Source: CAZTLI01 sp964614375
GTDB lineage: Bacteria; Chloroflexota; Anaerolineae; Aggregatilineales; Phototrophicaceae
Length of the DNA: 14,629 nucleotides
Direction of reading: 5' to 3'
NCBI GenBank assembly: GCA_964614375.1
Contig: CAZTLI010000088.1
Span: forward strand, 1 to 14,629
Each line of letters opens with the position of its first letter. Position 1 is the stretch's first letter. Below the pieces are notes generated by a model, which made no database searches, was not told the DNA's origin, and was given only the letters and a program-made list of their open reading frames with translations. Positions 8,550-14,629 of this stretch are shown here, piece after piece. Both the position numbers and the translations under genes were made by a program.

Positions 8550-8579
8550 TACCAATTCGGGGGAATAACTGCGTGTTAG
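8550..8579 (+). repeat. Left terminal inverted repeat of the first IS630 element
   Basis: This 30-nt end pairs with the reverse complement of 9629-9658 at about 23 of 30 positions. The outer seven bases (TACCAAT) and the inner ten (TGCGTGTTAG) are identical, and the centre has diverged. Confidence 0.8.
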
Positions 8580-8595
8580 AATAGAACCAAAAACA

Positions 8596-9632
8596 ATGGT
8601 CAAGAGGCTCAAGATGGCATGGGCGGAAAGCGCAGATGAACTGGAAGCCCGCTATAAAGAGGAAAAGCAGGTCGAGAGACGAACCCGGTTGCTGGCGTTA
8701 TGGCATCTGCGCCAGGGTAGGCGGATCGACGAGGTAGCGCAACTACTGAGCGTATCGTACCGCACGGTGCAGAATTGGCTGAGTTGGTATCGACACGGTG
8801 GGCTGGATGAGGTGTTGCGGCGCGTGCGTGGGCACGGCAGCAGTGGGGCACACGGCGCTTACCTGACCGCGATCCAACAGCGGGCGTTGTTTGCCAAAGT
8901 GCAGTTGGGGGCGTTTCGAACGGTGTGGGATGCGGTGGAATGGGTGCAGGCGCGTTGGGGGGTAAATTACACTTACAAAGGGATGCACGATTTGCTGTAC
9001 CGGCATGAGTGTGCCCCCAAAGTACCGCGTCCCCAATCGAGCAAAGCGGATGTCCAGCGCCAGGAGCACTGGAAAAAAGGGGCTTAGCCGAGCAATTGGC
9101 AGCAGCGGGGGTGACCCAAAACCAGCGCAGCCTGCACTGCGATGAGATGCGTTTCGGGTTGTGGGGACAGGCGCGCCGACGCTGGGGACGCAAAGGGGTC
9201 AAAATCATCCAGAAAGTGCAGATTGAGTTTGCTTGGCAGTATCTGGTGTTGGCGGTGGATGTGGTGGGTAACGAATTGACGTGGCAGTGGGCGGGACGTA
9301 TGAATCAAGATCAGCTTGTGCCGATTTTCAGCCAATGGCAACCGGATGCGGTGGTGTGGGATGGTGCTTCGGCGCATCGTGGTCAGCGCATGCGCGCATT
9401 AGGCTTTGCCTGCATCTCACTGCCGCCCTATTCACCCGAATTGAACCCACCTGCGCGCATTTTTGAGTACCTGCGCGCTGAGATTGAAGGCACGGTCTAT
9501 GCGTCATTGGCCCACAAGCGGCAGGCGATTGACCAGAGCTTACGCAAGCTGAACGCCGATAAGCACCAACTCAGATCACTCATTGGCTGGCAATGGATAC
9601 GCGACAATTTCCAACAACTGCCTGACACCTAA
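8596..9632 (+). pseudogene. IS630-family transposase, frameshifted and with a missing catalytic Glu
   Basis: Two overlapping frames make up one transposase. Frame 1 (8596-9087, 163 codons) carries the N-terminal helix-turn-helix region (IDEVAQLLSVSYRTVQNWLSWY) up to WKKGA-stop. Frame 2 (open from before 9009 to 9632) carries the DDE domain: HCDEMRFGLWG with the first Asp, VVWDGASAHRG with the second Asp, then PPYSPELNPPARIFEYLR. Family members usually read NPxE at this last site (as I recall, NPAER for this subgroup), so the catalytic Glu appears replaced by Ala. The frames meet at A6G4 (9073-9082), and the shift is -1. Adding one G would give WKKGGLAEQL in one frame, which fits the family, so a one-base deletion is the simplest explanation. 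The zero-frame phasing (AAA AAA GGG) is not the canonical slippery register. The stop (9630-9632) lies in the right inverted repeat. Confidence 0.85.
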
Positions 9633-9658
9633 CACGCACTTCTCGTACCGTATTGGTA
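9629..9658 (-). repeat. Right terminal inverted repeat of the first IS630 element
   Basis: This is the reverse-complement partner of 8550-8579. It overlaps the stop codon of the transposase, and TTA at 9659-9661 matches the TTA left of the element. Confidence 0.8.
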
Positions 9659-9659
9659 T

Positions 9660-10183
9660 TACAACATGATGCCCTGACCAAAGTGGGTTGTGAAAAGGTA
9701 TTTACGGAAAAAGCCTCCGGCGCACACCGGGATCGCCCGCAGCTCAAAGCGGCATTGGCGTTTATGCGCTCTGGGGACACGCTTGTAGTCTGGAAATTGG
9801 ATTGGCTAGCACGATCTTTGCGACAGCTCATTGAAACGGTAGATATGCTAGAGAAACGCGAAATTGGCTTTCGCTCGATCACCGAAGCGATTGACACCAC
9901 CACATCCGGTGGACGCCTAGTATTTCACATTTTTGGTGCATTGGCTGAGTTTGAGCGTTCGATAATTCAGGAGCGGACAAGAGCGGGATTAGCGGCAGCC
10001 CGCGCAAGAGGACGTGTGGGTGGTCGCCCATCGAAACTCTCTGATGATGATTTAGCTGCTGCACGCGCACTACTTCGTGATCCAGAAATCACCGTTGAAG
10101 AAGTGGCAAAACGATTAGATGTCTCCCCTTCCACGCTCTATCGCTATCTTCCCGGTGGGCGGGGTTCTATAGACGACAACTAA
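9660..10183 (+). pseudogene. 3' fragment of the IS-split serine recombinase (resolvase/invertase)
   Basis: The frame continues LQHDALTKVGCEKVFTEKASG and covers the rest of a resolvase/invertase catalytic domain (TLVVWKLDWLARSLRQLIETV, then ALAEFERSIIQERTRAGL) and a C-terminal HTH_7-like DNA-binding domain (GGRPSKLSDDDL, VEEVAKRLDVSPSTLYRYL). With the 5' piece at 8499-8549 the rejoined protein would be about 190 residues, a normal length for the family. Without that piece it lacks the catalytic Ser. The usual KLDRL(G/A)RS motif reads KLDWLARS, so the Arg equivalent to Arg68 of gamma-delta resolvase is Trp (TGG, one transition from CGG). This suggests loss of activity independent of the insertion. 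A TTG at 9653 could start translation but would give a catalytically dead product. Confidence 0.85.
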
Positions 10184-10225
10184 CATCGTGAAACTCGCCT
10201 GTTGATTTCATTTCTTGACTTATGG

Positions 10226-10783
10226 TCAAGTGAAAACGGATTGACATAATAGGCTTGGTAGATATTTGTCAATCCAATCGAAATGAAAGAATGTGTTATC
10301 CAGATGTGACTGGAAGGCCTGCCTCAGATCACTCATATGCCGATAGTCCCATAGATGTCCGACAGCATCACGGGTTTGCTTCCAAACATGCTCTTGCGGA
10401 TTTAGGTCTGGGCATCCGGGCGGGAAATAGATCATATCGAGGTGTTGATGCGTTTCGATAAACTGTCGTGCTTTGCCTTTGTGCCAAGGCGCACGATCCC
10501 ACAGCAAGAGAATGGCGCGTCCGGGAAAACACTGGACAATGTGCTCAAGAAAATGAACCGTGTTCTCGCTATCCAGTCGCGGCAGTGACAGGGCAACCTC
10601 TTGTCCGCTCAAGACATTCAAAGCGCCATAGAAGTGGACGTGATCACGCTGCGGTGTCACCCAGACAAACGGGGTCTGACCGATGGGTGACCACACCCGT
10701 GTGAGACTGGTCTGTAAATAGGCACTCATCTGATCTAATGCCAAAATGACCCCATCAGGATGATCTTGCCGGAAATCAGTCAC
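10226..10783 (-). CDS. IS630-family transposase, ORF2 (DDE catalytic domain)
   Basis: This ORF encodes 185 residues of the RNase H-like DDE domain. The three acidic residues are all visible: Asp in ILALDQMSAYLQ, Asp in ILLLWDRAPWHKG, and Glu in CPDLNPQEHVWKQ. It opens with GTG at 10783, overlapping the ORF1 stop by four bases (GTGA). That GTG is also the first codon read after a -1 slip on the A AAA AAG heptamer at 10783-10789, so the working product is probably the ORF1-ORF2 fusion of about 367 residues. Independent initiation at GTG by translational coupling is the alternative. No truncation or frame damage is visible. Confidence 0.88.
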   Translation of the reverse strand: MTDFRQDHPDGVILALDQMSAYLQTSLTRVWSPIGQTPFVWVTPQRDHVHFYGALNVLSGQEVALSLPRLDSENTVHFLEHIVQCFPGRAILLLWDRAPWHKGKARQFIETHQHLDMIYFPPGCPDLNPQEHVWKQTRDAVGHLWDYRHMSDLRQAFQSHLDNTFFHFDWIDKYLPSLLCQSVFT

Positions 10784-10789
10784 TTTTTT
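10780..10789 (-). other. Programmed -1 frameshift site (A AAA AAG) in the second IS630 element
   Basis: Read on the minus strand, the zero-frame codons are GAA AAA AAG TGA. The X XXY YYZ heptamer A AAA AAG (10789 down to 10783) is in the canonical register, with the stop immediately after it. A simultaneous -1 slip makes the next codon GTG at 10783, which is the ORF2 frame. Whether a downstream stimulatory structure exists was not determined. Confidence 0.8.
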
Positions 10790-11331
10790 TCCAGTTCTGC
10801 TTCAAAATTGGCGATCTCCGCCTCACTCGGACGCGATTTGTACACCTGCTCCGCCTTCTGATAGCTGAAGCCGCACCGATGCAGCAAATTGCGATACGAG
10901 CCACGATCTTGGTAGACGACGCCATACCATTGTTCAACAGCGATTGCCAGATCGCTCACTGTCCAGAACTGTCCCGCCTCGATACGCATGTCGGGAGCAA
11001 GGATTTGATCCGGGCGATAGTGGTGCAACCGTTGCTGCACATCAGCGCACTGGGCCTCGCTTAACTTGCGCGAGTTTTGCGCGCGGGCACTATAATCGGT
11101 TCGCAATCCGCTCAGTCCTTGCTCACGGTACTGCTGCACCCATCGGCGCAGGCTGCTTTCTGTACAGCCCGTCACGTCCATGCTGTCGACCACGCCTCTG
11201 CCGCTGCCATACAAGCGCACCGCTTGCAGGCGCTTCATCTCGCTGGTAGCATCGCTCGCTGTTTCCCGTTGCCGAAAGGTGTTCTTTTCTTTTTCGTTGA
11301 GGTGAAATTTCCTTTTAGCCATGTTCTTCAT
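10780..11331 (-). CDS. IS630-family transposase, ORF1 (N-terminal HTH region)
   Basis: This ORF encodes 183 residues. It contains the helix-turn-helix/winged-helix DNA-binding region of IS630 transposases (AVRLYGSGRGVVDSMDVTG, ESSLRRWVQQYREQGLSGL, then VSDLAIAVEQWYGVVY and YRNLLHRCGFSYQKAEQVYKSRP) and ends AELEKK-stop. In single-ORF relatives the sequence runs straight on from this point into the DDE domain. Starts at 11331 and 11322 (MKNMAKRKF) are both possible; GGGA about 13 bases before the first ATG mildly favours it. The stop directly follows the slippery heptamer that links it to ORF2. Confidence 0.85.
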   Translation of the reverse strand: MKNMAKRKFHLNEKEKNTFRQRETASDATSEMKRLQAVRLYGSGRGVVDSMDVTGCTESSLRRWVQQYREQGLSGLRTDYSARAQNSRKLSEAQCADVQQRLHHYRPDQILAPDMRIEAGQFWTVSDLAIAVEQWYGVVYQDRGSYRNLLHRCGFSYQKAEQVYKSRPSEAEIANFEAELEKK

Positions 11332-11367
11332 TCTACATCATCCCATTTGGCTTTCACCCCTCAATTA

Positions 11368-11516
11368 GATTATTTTACTGAATAACTTGCCTGTATTTTG
11401 CTCAAAAACATCAACGCTGTTCAGTGGCTATGATTGTAGGATAAACCCTCCTTTTCTTTACGCCAAAAACCCGCCGGAATATCCAGCGGGCTTGATGTTT
11501 CATAGGGTTATGATCG
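11368..11516. other. Intergenic region between the second IS and the beta-helix gene
   Basis: Apart from the minus-strand terminator at 11465-11493, no gene, repeat or RNA is visible here. The part next to the IS (11368-11460) is AT-rich and has no recognisable open frame. Confidence 0.5.
11465..11493 (-). terminator. Intrinsic terminator of the propeller/beta-helix gene
   Basis: On the minus strand the sequence reads CCCGCTGGA-TAT-TCCGGCGGG, a nine-pair stem (one T-G pair) with a three-base loop, followed by TTTTT (complement of 11465-11469). It lies about 25 bases after the stop of the 818-residue gene and on its strand. Confidence 0.88.
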
Positions 11517-13973
11517 TCAACAACCCGGTGAGGCGGTCAAGAAACTGGAATAGTTGACATTGCCATTGACCTCATCGCCACTACCCGGCCCTGCTCCACC
11601 GGGTCCATTGGCTGCACCCCACCAGTTGCCTGTCGCGGTCACACCAGCCGCATGACCATAAATACCCGTCGTATCGGGTGAGGTGTTGCTGTAGATGCAA
11701 CTGCTGTTGGTAATTGAGGCTGTTCCGGCGCTGGTGTAGATCGCCCCGCCCCGGATTCCAGCACTGTTAGCAGTGAAGACGGTGTTGGTGACGGTCAGCG
11801 AACCCGCACTCAGGATACCACCACCCAGATCATCACCCGTGTTGCCATTGAAAGTGGAATTGGATACGGTTGCCGTGCCTCCACTGGCGATGAACAGACC
11901 GACACCATTGACACCATCGTTGCTGGTGAAGTCGCTGCTACTGATGTCAACCGTGCCATTGAGCAAGTAAATCCCTGCCCCATTGCGTCCCTCATTGTTA
12001 CTGATGGTCGTGACAAAGATGGACATCGACTGTGAACTATTGAGTTCCATCGCCCCACCAAAACCAGAGCTGGTCAAGGTATTGCTATCAAACACCGAGA
12101 AATCTATCGCCAGCGTGCCTTCGTTGTCCAGACCCGCCGCATGGGAAGAAGAGTTATTCGACACCGTGCTGTTGGTGATGGTCAGATTACCCGCATTCCA
12201 GATACCTCCACCGCTGGTAACGGAGGAGTTGAAGCGGACGTTCGTTAGCACACCGATGGTGACCGTACCCGATGGGATATGCAACCCACCACCAAGTGAA
12301 CCAGTTGATGTATTGCCATCAATGTTGGTGTAGATGAAGGTCGCTGACCCGCCATTATTGGAAATACCCGCCCCATTACTACCCGTGTTATTGGAGATAC
12401 TGCTGTTGGTTTCGCCTTCGGCAGCCGATACCATGAGTACACCCCGATTGTGGATGCCCCCGCCCCAACCACTGGCGGTGTTGTATGCAATCGTAATATT
12501 GTGCAGGGTCACCGTTGTGCCAGTGTTGGTGAAGATACCCGCACCGCTGCTGCCGGTGTTGTAAGTGATAGCGGTATCGGTGAAATCTGCCGTGCCGCTG
12601 TCGATATATGCCCCACCGCCATTTGTGCCTGTGTTAGCCGTGATGGTGCTGTCCTCGACAGTGACTGACCCACCACTGGTGGCATATAGTCCACCGCCAT
12701 ACGCGGAGTTACCATAACTGAGTACAACACCATTCAGGGTGAGTGTGCCGTGCGTGCGGATATTGCCGCCGCGATAACCGCTGCCGGGATTGCCATTGGT
12801 GAGGGTCACGTCTTCCAGCGTCAGTGTGCCAGTGGACTCGACCATGAAGAAGCGGAAGTTATTTGAGCCGCTGCGTGCAAGCGTTGCCCCATTGCCGATG
12901 ATGGTGATGTCGGAGGTGATGGCAGGCAGCGCATTGGGGCCGTTGCTGGTGTTGTGATGGGTGGTGAAGGTATAGGCGCTGTTTGTCAGGCAAATCGTAT
13001 CCGCTTCCGGCGTGCCATTGGCGTCTGTGATAGCGGTGATGAGTGCGGTGGTGTCGCTGGCTGAAATATCTACGCTTCCAGGAGGACATGCTGCCGGTTG
13101 GAATAAGTCGAAATTGGCTATTCCAATAAAATCTGAGGCAGGTAATTGAAAAAGGATTTGTGAAGGTGATCCGTCAATTGGTTGAGACACTAACCTATTT
13201 TGATATAAGTAGATAATGGATGTTGAATTGCTATTCCACTGAAAATCCCCAAAATCTACAAGTGACTCAGTAATTTGTGTTGGAATACCGCCTGATACAG
13301 GGATGATATAGATTTGAGCATATTCATCACCAACGATTGAAGCAAATGCAATTTGGCTGCCATCCGGCGACCATTCTGGATATCTATCGAAATTGGTGTT
13401 GGAAGTAATTTGACTAAGGTTAGTACCGTCTAAGTTCACCGTAAAAATTTCAAAGTCGCCATCACGATTACTCATAAATGCAATTTGTGTTCCATCTGGT
13501 GACCATGTGGGATACATATCATGAGCCGAATGATTAGTAATGTTAATTTGACCTGTCCCATCGGTGTTCATCAGATAGATTTCTGCGTTCCCATCGCGAT
13601 CCGAAAAGAATGCTATCTGGCTACCGTCTGGCGACCATTCTGGAGCAAAATTGTTGGCACTATTGACCGTAAGTTGTGTTAGTTCACTTCCATCGGTATT
13701 TACCGTATAGATGTCGAGACTCCCATTTTGAGAATTGACGAAAACAATTTGGGTACCATCCGGCGACCATACAGGATGAATACCCTGATTAACAACAAAT
13801 TGGGGTTGGTCATTCCCCTCAAATTCCATTATATGGATTCCAAGGTCTCCCCATACAAATACGACTTTCCCATCAGATTGTTCTTGCCCTAGAGCTGAAC
13901 CAAACAGCAATAGAATTGTCGCGTAAAATATCAGCCGACGAGACATCGAGTTGATAAGCAACATTATAGTCAT
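11517..13973 (-). CDS. Secreted TolB-like WSPDG beta-propeller fused to a right-handed parallel beta-helix
   Basis: This encodes 818 residues. An N-terminal signal peptide (hydrophobic core about 14-28, ending near GSALG) points to export. Residues about 35-285 hold TolB/PD40-type propeller blades: WSPDG occurs at 69, 113, 157 and 201, exactly 44 residues apart, with a degenerate fifth blade (WNSNS) near 246. From about residue 300 a beta-helix cap (ISASDTTALITAI, EADTICL, ITIIGNGATLARSG) leads into many short Gly/Asn/Thr-rich coils (GGGL, GAGI, TVSNSTF) and ends with TGNWWGAANGPGG. Such helices often bind or cleave polysaccharide, but no lyase active site is recognisable, so an adhesive or surface role is equally likely. 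The start at 13973 has GGAAAA nearby and lies 13 bases after the preceding ORF, suggesting coupling; Met10 (13946) is an alternative. Base composition changes sharply at the domain junction near 13090. Confidence 0.85.
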   Translation of the reverse strand: MTIMLLINSMSRRLIFYATILLLFGSALGQEQSDGKVVFVWGDLGIHIMEFEGNDQPQFVVNQGIHPVWSPDGTQIVFVNSQNGSLDIYTVNTDGSELTQLTVNSANNFAPEWSPDGSQIAFFSDRDGNAEIYLMNTDGTGQINITNHSAHDMYPTWSPDGTQIAFMSNRDGDFEIFTVNLDGTNLSQITSNTNFDRYPEWSPDGSQIAFASIVGDEYAQIYIIPVSGGIPTQITESLVDFGDFQWNSNSTSIIYLYQNRLVSQPIDGSPSQILFQLPASDFIGIANFDLFQPAACPPGSVDISASDTTALITAITDANGTPEADTICLTNSAYTFTTHHNTSNGPNALPAITSDITIIGNGATLARSGSNNFRFFMVESTGTLTLEDVTLTNGNPGSGYRGGNIRTHGTLTLNGVVLSYGNSAYGGGLYATSGGSVTVEDSTITANTGTNGGGAYIDSGTADFTDTAITYNTGSSGAGIFTNTGTTVTLHNITIAYNTASGWGGGIHNRGVLMVSAAEGETNSSISNNTGSNGAGISNNGGSATFIYTNIDGNTSTGSLGGGLHIPSGTVTIGVLTNVRFNSSVTSGGGIWNAGNLTITNSTVSNNSSSHAAGLDNEGTLAIDFSVFDSNTLTSSGFGGAMELNSSQSMSIFVTTISNNEGRNGAGIYLLNGTVDISSSDFTSNDGVNGVGLFIASGGTATVSNSTFNGNTGDDLGGGILSAGSLTVTNTVFTANSAGIRGGAIYTSAGTASITNSSCIYSNTSPDTTGIYGHAAGVTATGNWWGAANGPGGAGPGSGDEVNGNVNYSSFLTASPGC
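12787..13082 (-). repeat. Direct repeat copy A: beta-helix N-cap module
   Basis: This segment matches 14334-14629 without gaps at an offset of 1547 bp, with roughly 29 differences by hand count (about 90% identity). It encodes the cap of the beta-helix domain of the 818-residue protein. Similarity stops abruptly at GGAT (12787) on the inner side and fades near 13070 on the outer side. Confidence 0.9.
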
Positions 13974-13986
13974 GATGGTTTTCCAA

Positions 13987-14343
13987 TCATTGTGCTGGGC
14001 AAGTGCTTAGCGAAATATCCGCTGCATCATCTAAGGTACTTATTACCGCGATATATGTACATCTTACAGTGCCATTTATGTGCTCATTGTAATCCAGACC
14101 GCCGCCCACAATGACATGGACTATCAACGTCACGACGTGTTCTCCACTGACAAAAGGATAACTTGTCTGACCAGTGGTAATAACCATATTTCCCCACCTT
14201 GAGGGGACATCAAGTCCTTGTCCTGTTAGCCAACTCCCACCTTGTACAATTTGAGGTTGCATTGCATTATGCAGCTCCCCATCGTATGCCAAAAAGCCGA
14301 TATTTCTAAAATCATGAACAGGTTGCCCAACTTGGATTGCCAT
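13987..14343 (-). CDS. Hypothetical protein, probably the tail of a recombined gene
   Basis: I do not recognise this ORF (118 codons). It has protein-like composition (GGSWLTGQGLDVPSRWGNM, YPFVSGEHVVTLIVHVIVGGG, TVRCTYIAVISTLDDAADIS) and ends CPAQ-stop 13 bases before the ATG of the propeller/beta-helix gene. Its only ATG (14341-14343) lies inside the duplicated beta-helix cap, in a different frame from that cap. The genuine coding part therefore probably begins at the breakpoint near 14333 and is the C-terminal end of an N-terminally lost protein. There is no signal peptide or clear RBS. The upper half may be read accidentally today, or the ORF may not be expressed. Confidence 0.4.
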   Translation of the reverse strand: MAIQVGQPVHDFRNIGFLAYDGELHNAMQPQIVQGGSWLTGQGLDVPSRWGNMVITTGQTSYPFVSGEHVVTLIVHVIVGGGLDYNEHINGTVRCTYIAVISTLDDAADISLSTCPAQ

Positions 14344-14629
14344 TGGTGAGGGTCAGGTCTTCCAGTGTCAGTGTGCCAGTGGATTCGACCATGAAGAAGC
14401 GGAAGTTATTCGAGCCGCTACGGGCAAGGGTTGCGCCATTGCCAATGATGGTGATGTCAGAGGTGATGGCAGGTAGCGCATTGGGGCCATTGCTGGTGTT
14501 GTTATGGGTGGTGAAGGTATATGTGCTGTTTGTTAGGCAGATCGTATCTGCCTCCGGTGTACCATTGGCGTCAGAAATGGCTGTGATGAGGGCAGAGGTG
14601 TCGCTGGCAGATATGGTGATATTACAGGT
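14312..14629 (-). pseudogene. 5' part of a paralogous beta-helix protein, broken at its 3' side and running off the window
   Basis: The minus strand is open from the window edge and reads TCNITISASDTSALITAI, then the same cap as the 818-residue protein through LTNGNP. After that point it leaves homology (SWATCS) and stops at 14312-14314. Across 94 aligned residues only five differ from the intact copy. All coils of the helix that should follow are missing, replaced by unrelated sequence at 14333. The true N-terminus and promoter lie beyond 14629. It could also be the 3' end of a longer protein ending in a lone cap, but a truncated paralogue is more likely. Confidence 0.8.
14334..14629 (-). 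repeat. Direct repeat copy B: beta-helix N-cap module
   Basis: This is the partner of 12787-13082, in the same orientation, 1547 bp away, and may continue past the window end. It brackets, with copy A, the AT-rich block that encodes the 118-codon ORF and the propeller. Confidence 0.9.

Larger units (their letters stand above)
8550..9659 (+). mobile_element. IS630-family insertion sequence (degenerate), about 1.11 kb, inserted in a serine recombinase gene
   Basis: The size and the transposase are typical of IS630. Terminal inverted repeats of 30 nt (8550-8579 and 9629-9658) both begin TACCAAT and end with GCGTGTTAG on the inner side, matching at about 23 of 30 positions. TTA at 8547-8549 and TTA at 9659-9661 flank the element, consistent with the TA target duplication of this family; the exact edge is ambiguous by one base. 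Boundaries are supported independently, because removing the element plus one target copy rejoins the interrupted recombinase frame. The transposase is frameshifted and lacks its third catalytic residue, so the element is unlikely to move by itself. Confidence 0.88.
10221..11367 (-). mobile_element. Second IS630-family insertion sequence, different subgroup, potentially active
   Basis: This is a compact element of about 1.15 kb carrying a two-ORF IS630-type transposase on the minus strand. Candidate ends are TA at 10221-10222 and TA at 11366-11367. The left end read inwards (from 10219) and the reverse complement of the right end (from 11368) agree at roughly 20 of 36 positions, best in a shared GTGAAA block, so the inverted repeats are imperfect and the exact edges uncertain. 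The ORF2 stop lies within the left repeat, as is common in this family. The element sits about 40 bp after the recombinase fragment and does not visibly interrupt a gene. Confidence 0.75.

Noticed and set aside
9073..9082. A6G4 run as a programmed -1 frameshift signal in the first IS630 transposase
   Set aside because: The zero-frame phase is AAA AAA GGG, not A AAA AAG. Losing one G explains the break, and the element is damaged elsewhere; it is not fully excluded.
8609..9208. Minus-strand open frame of 199 codons opposite the first transposase
   Set aside because: It is antisense to clear IS630 transposase sequence and has a low-complexity Pro/Arg/Ala composition.

Overview
The window looks like bacterial chromosomal DNA of moderate GC content. 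It is built around two large, modular, secreted proteins with a decayed mobile-element cluster between them. Several traits fit Chloroflexota (Anaerolineae-like) genomes: a Pro/Thr-rich linker between protease domains, plant-type LRR plus FN3 modules, MopE-like Asp-rich repeats, a beta-helix protein ending in a NWWG...GPG motif, and an error-prone DnaE2 tail. This placement rests on protein style alone and is tentative.

Layout. (1) 143-7807 (+) encodes a 2554-residue secreted multidomain protein. It has two complete subtilisin-type (S8) protease units, each preceded by propeptide-like sequence, then three LRR-FN3 modules, a DNRLRE-like domain and a C-terminal array of 45-residue Asp-rich repeats. 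(2) A strong hairpin at about 7823-7869 sits between this gene and a convergent remnant. (3) 7884-about 8498 (-) is only the C-terminal end (HhH plus OB-fold) of an error-prone DNA polymerase of the DnaE2 type. (4) The remnant abuts a serine recombinase (resolvase/invertase) gene on the + strand. An IS630-family element (8550-9659) splits that gene precisely; removing the element and one target copy restores a continuous recombinase frame ending at 10183. The element itself looks dead, with a frameshift and a missing catalytic Glu. (5) A second, unrelated IS630-family element (about 10221-11367, - strand) has two overlapping ORFs joined by a canonical in-register A AAA AAG slippery heptamer, and it keeps all three catalytic acidic residues. 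(6) 11517-13973 (-) encodes an 818-residue secreted protein: a TolB-like WSPDG propeller fused to a long right-handed beta-helix, followed by an intrinsic terminator. (7) Upstream of it lie a 118-codon ORF of unknown function and the broken 5' part of a paralogous beta-helix gene that runs off the window.

How the parts relate. The two secreted proteins probably act outside the cell, in proteolysis and in surface or glycan interaction, and both look assembled from modules of different base composition. Two points deserve most attention. One is the ~296-bp direct repeat of the beta-helix cap (12787-13082 and 14334-14629) that brackets the AT-rich propeller block and could allow N-terminal module exchange by recombination. 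The other is the nested insertion history at 8490-11370. I see no CRISPR array, tRNA or rRNA, and no obvious new defence system.
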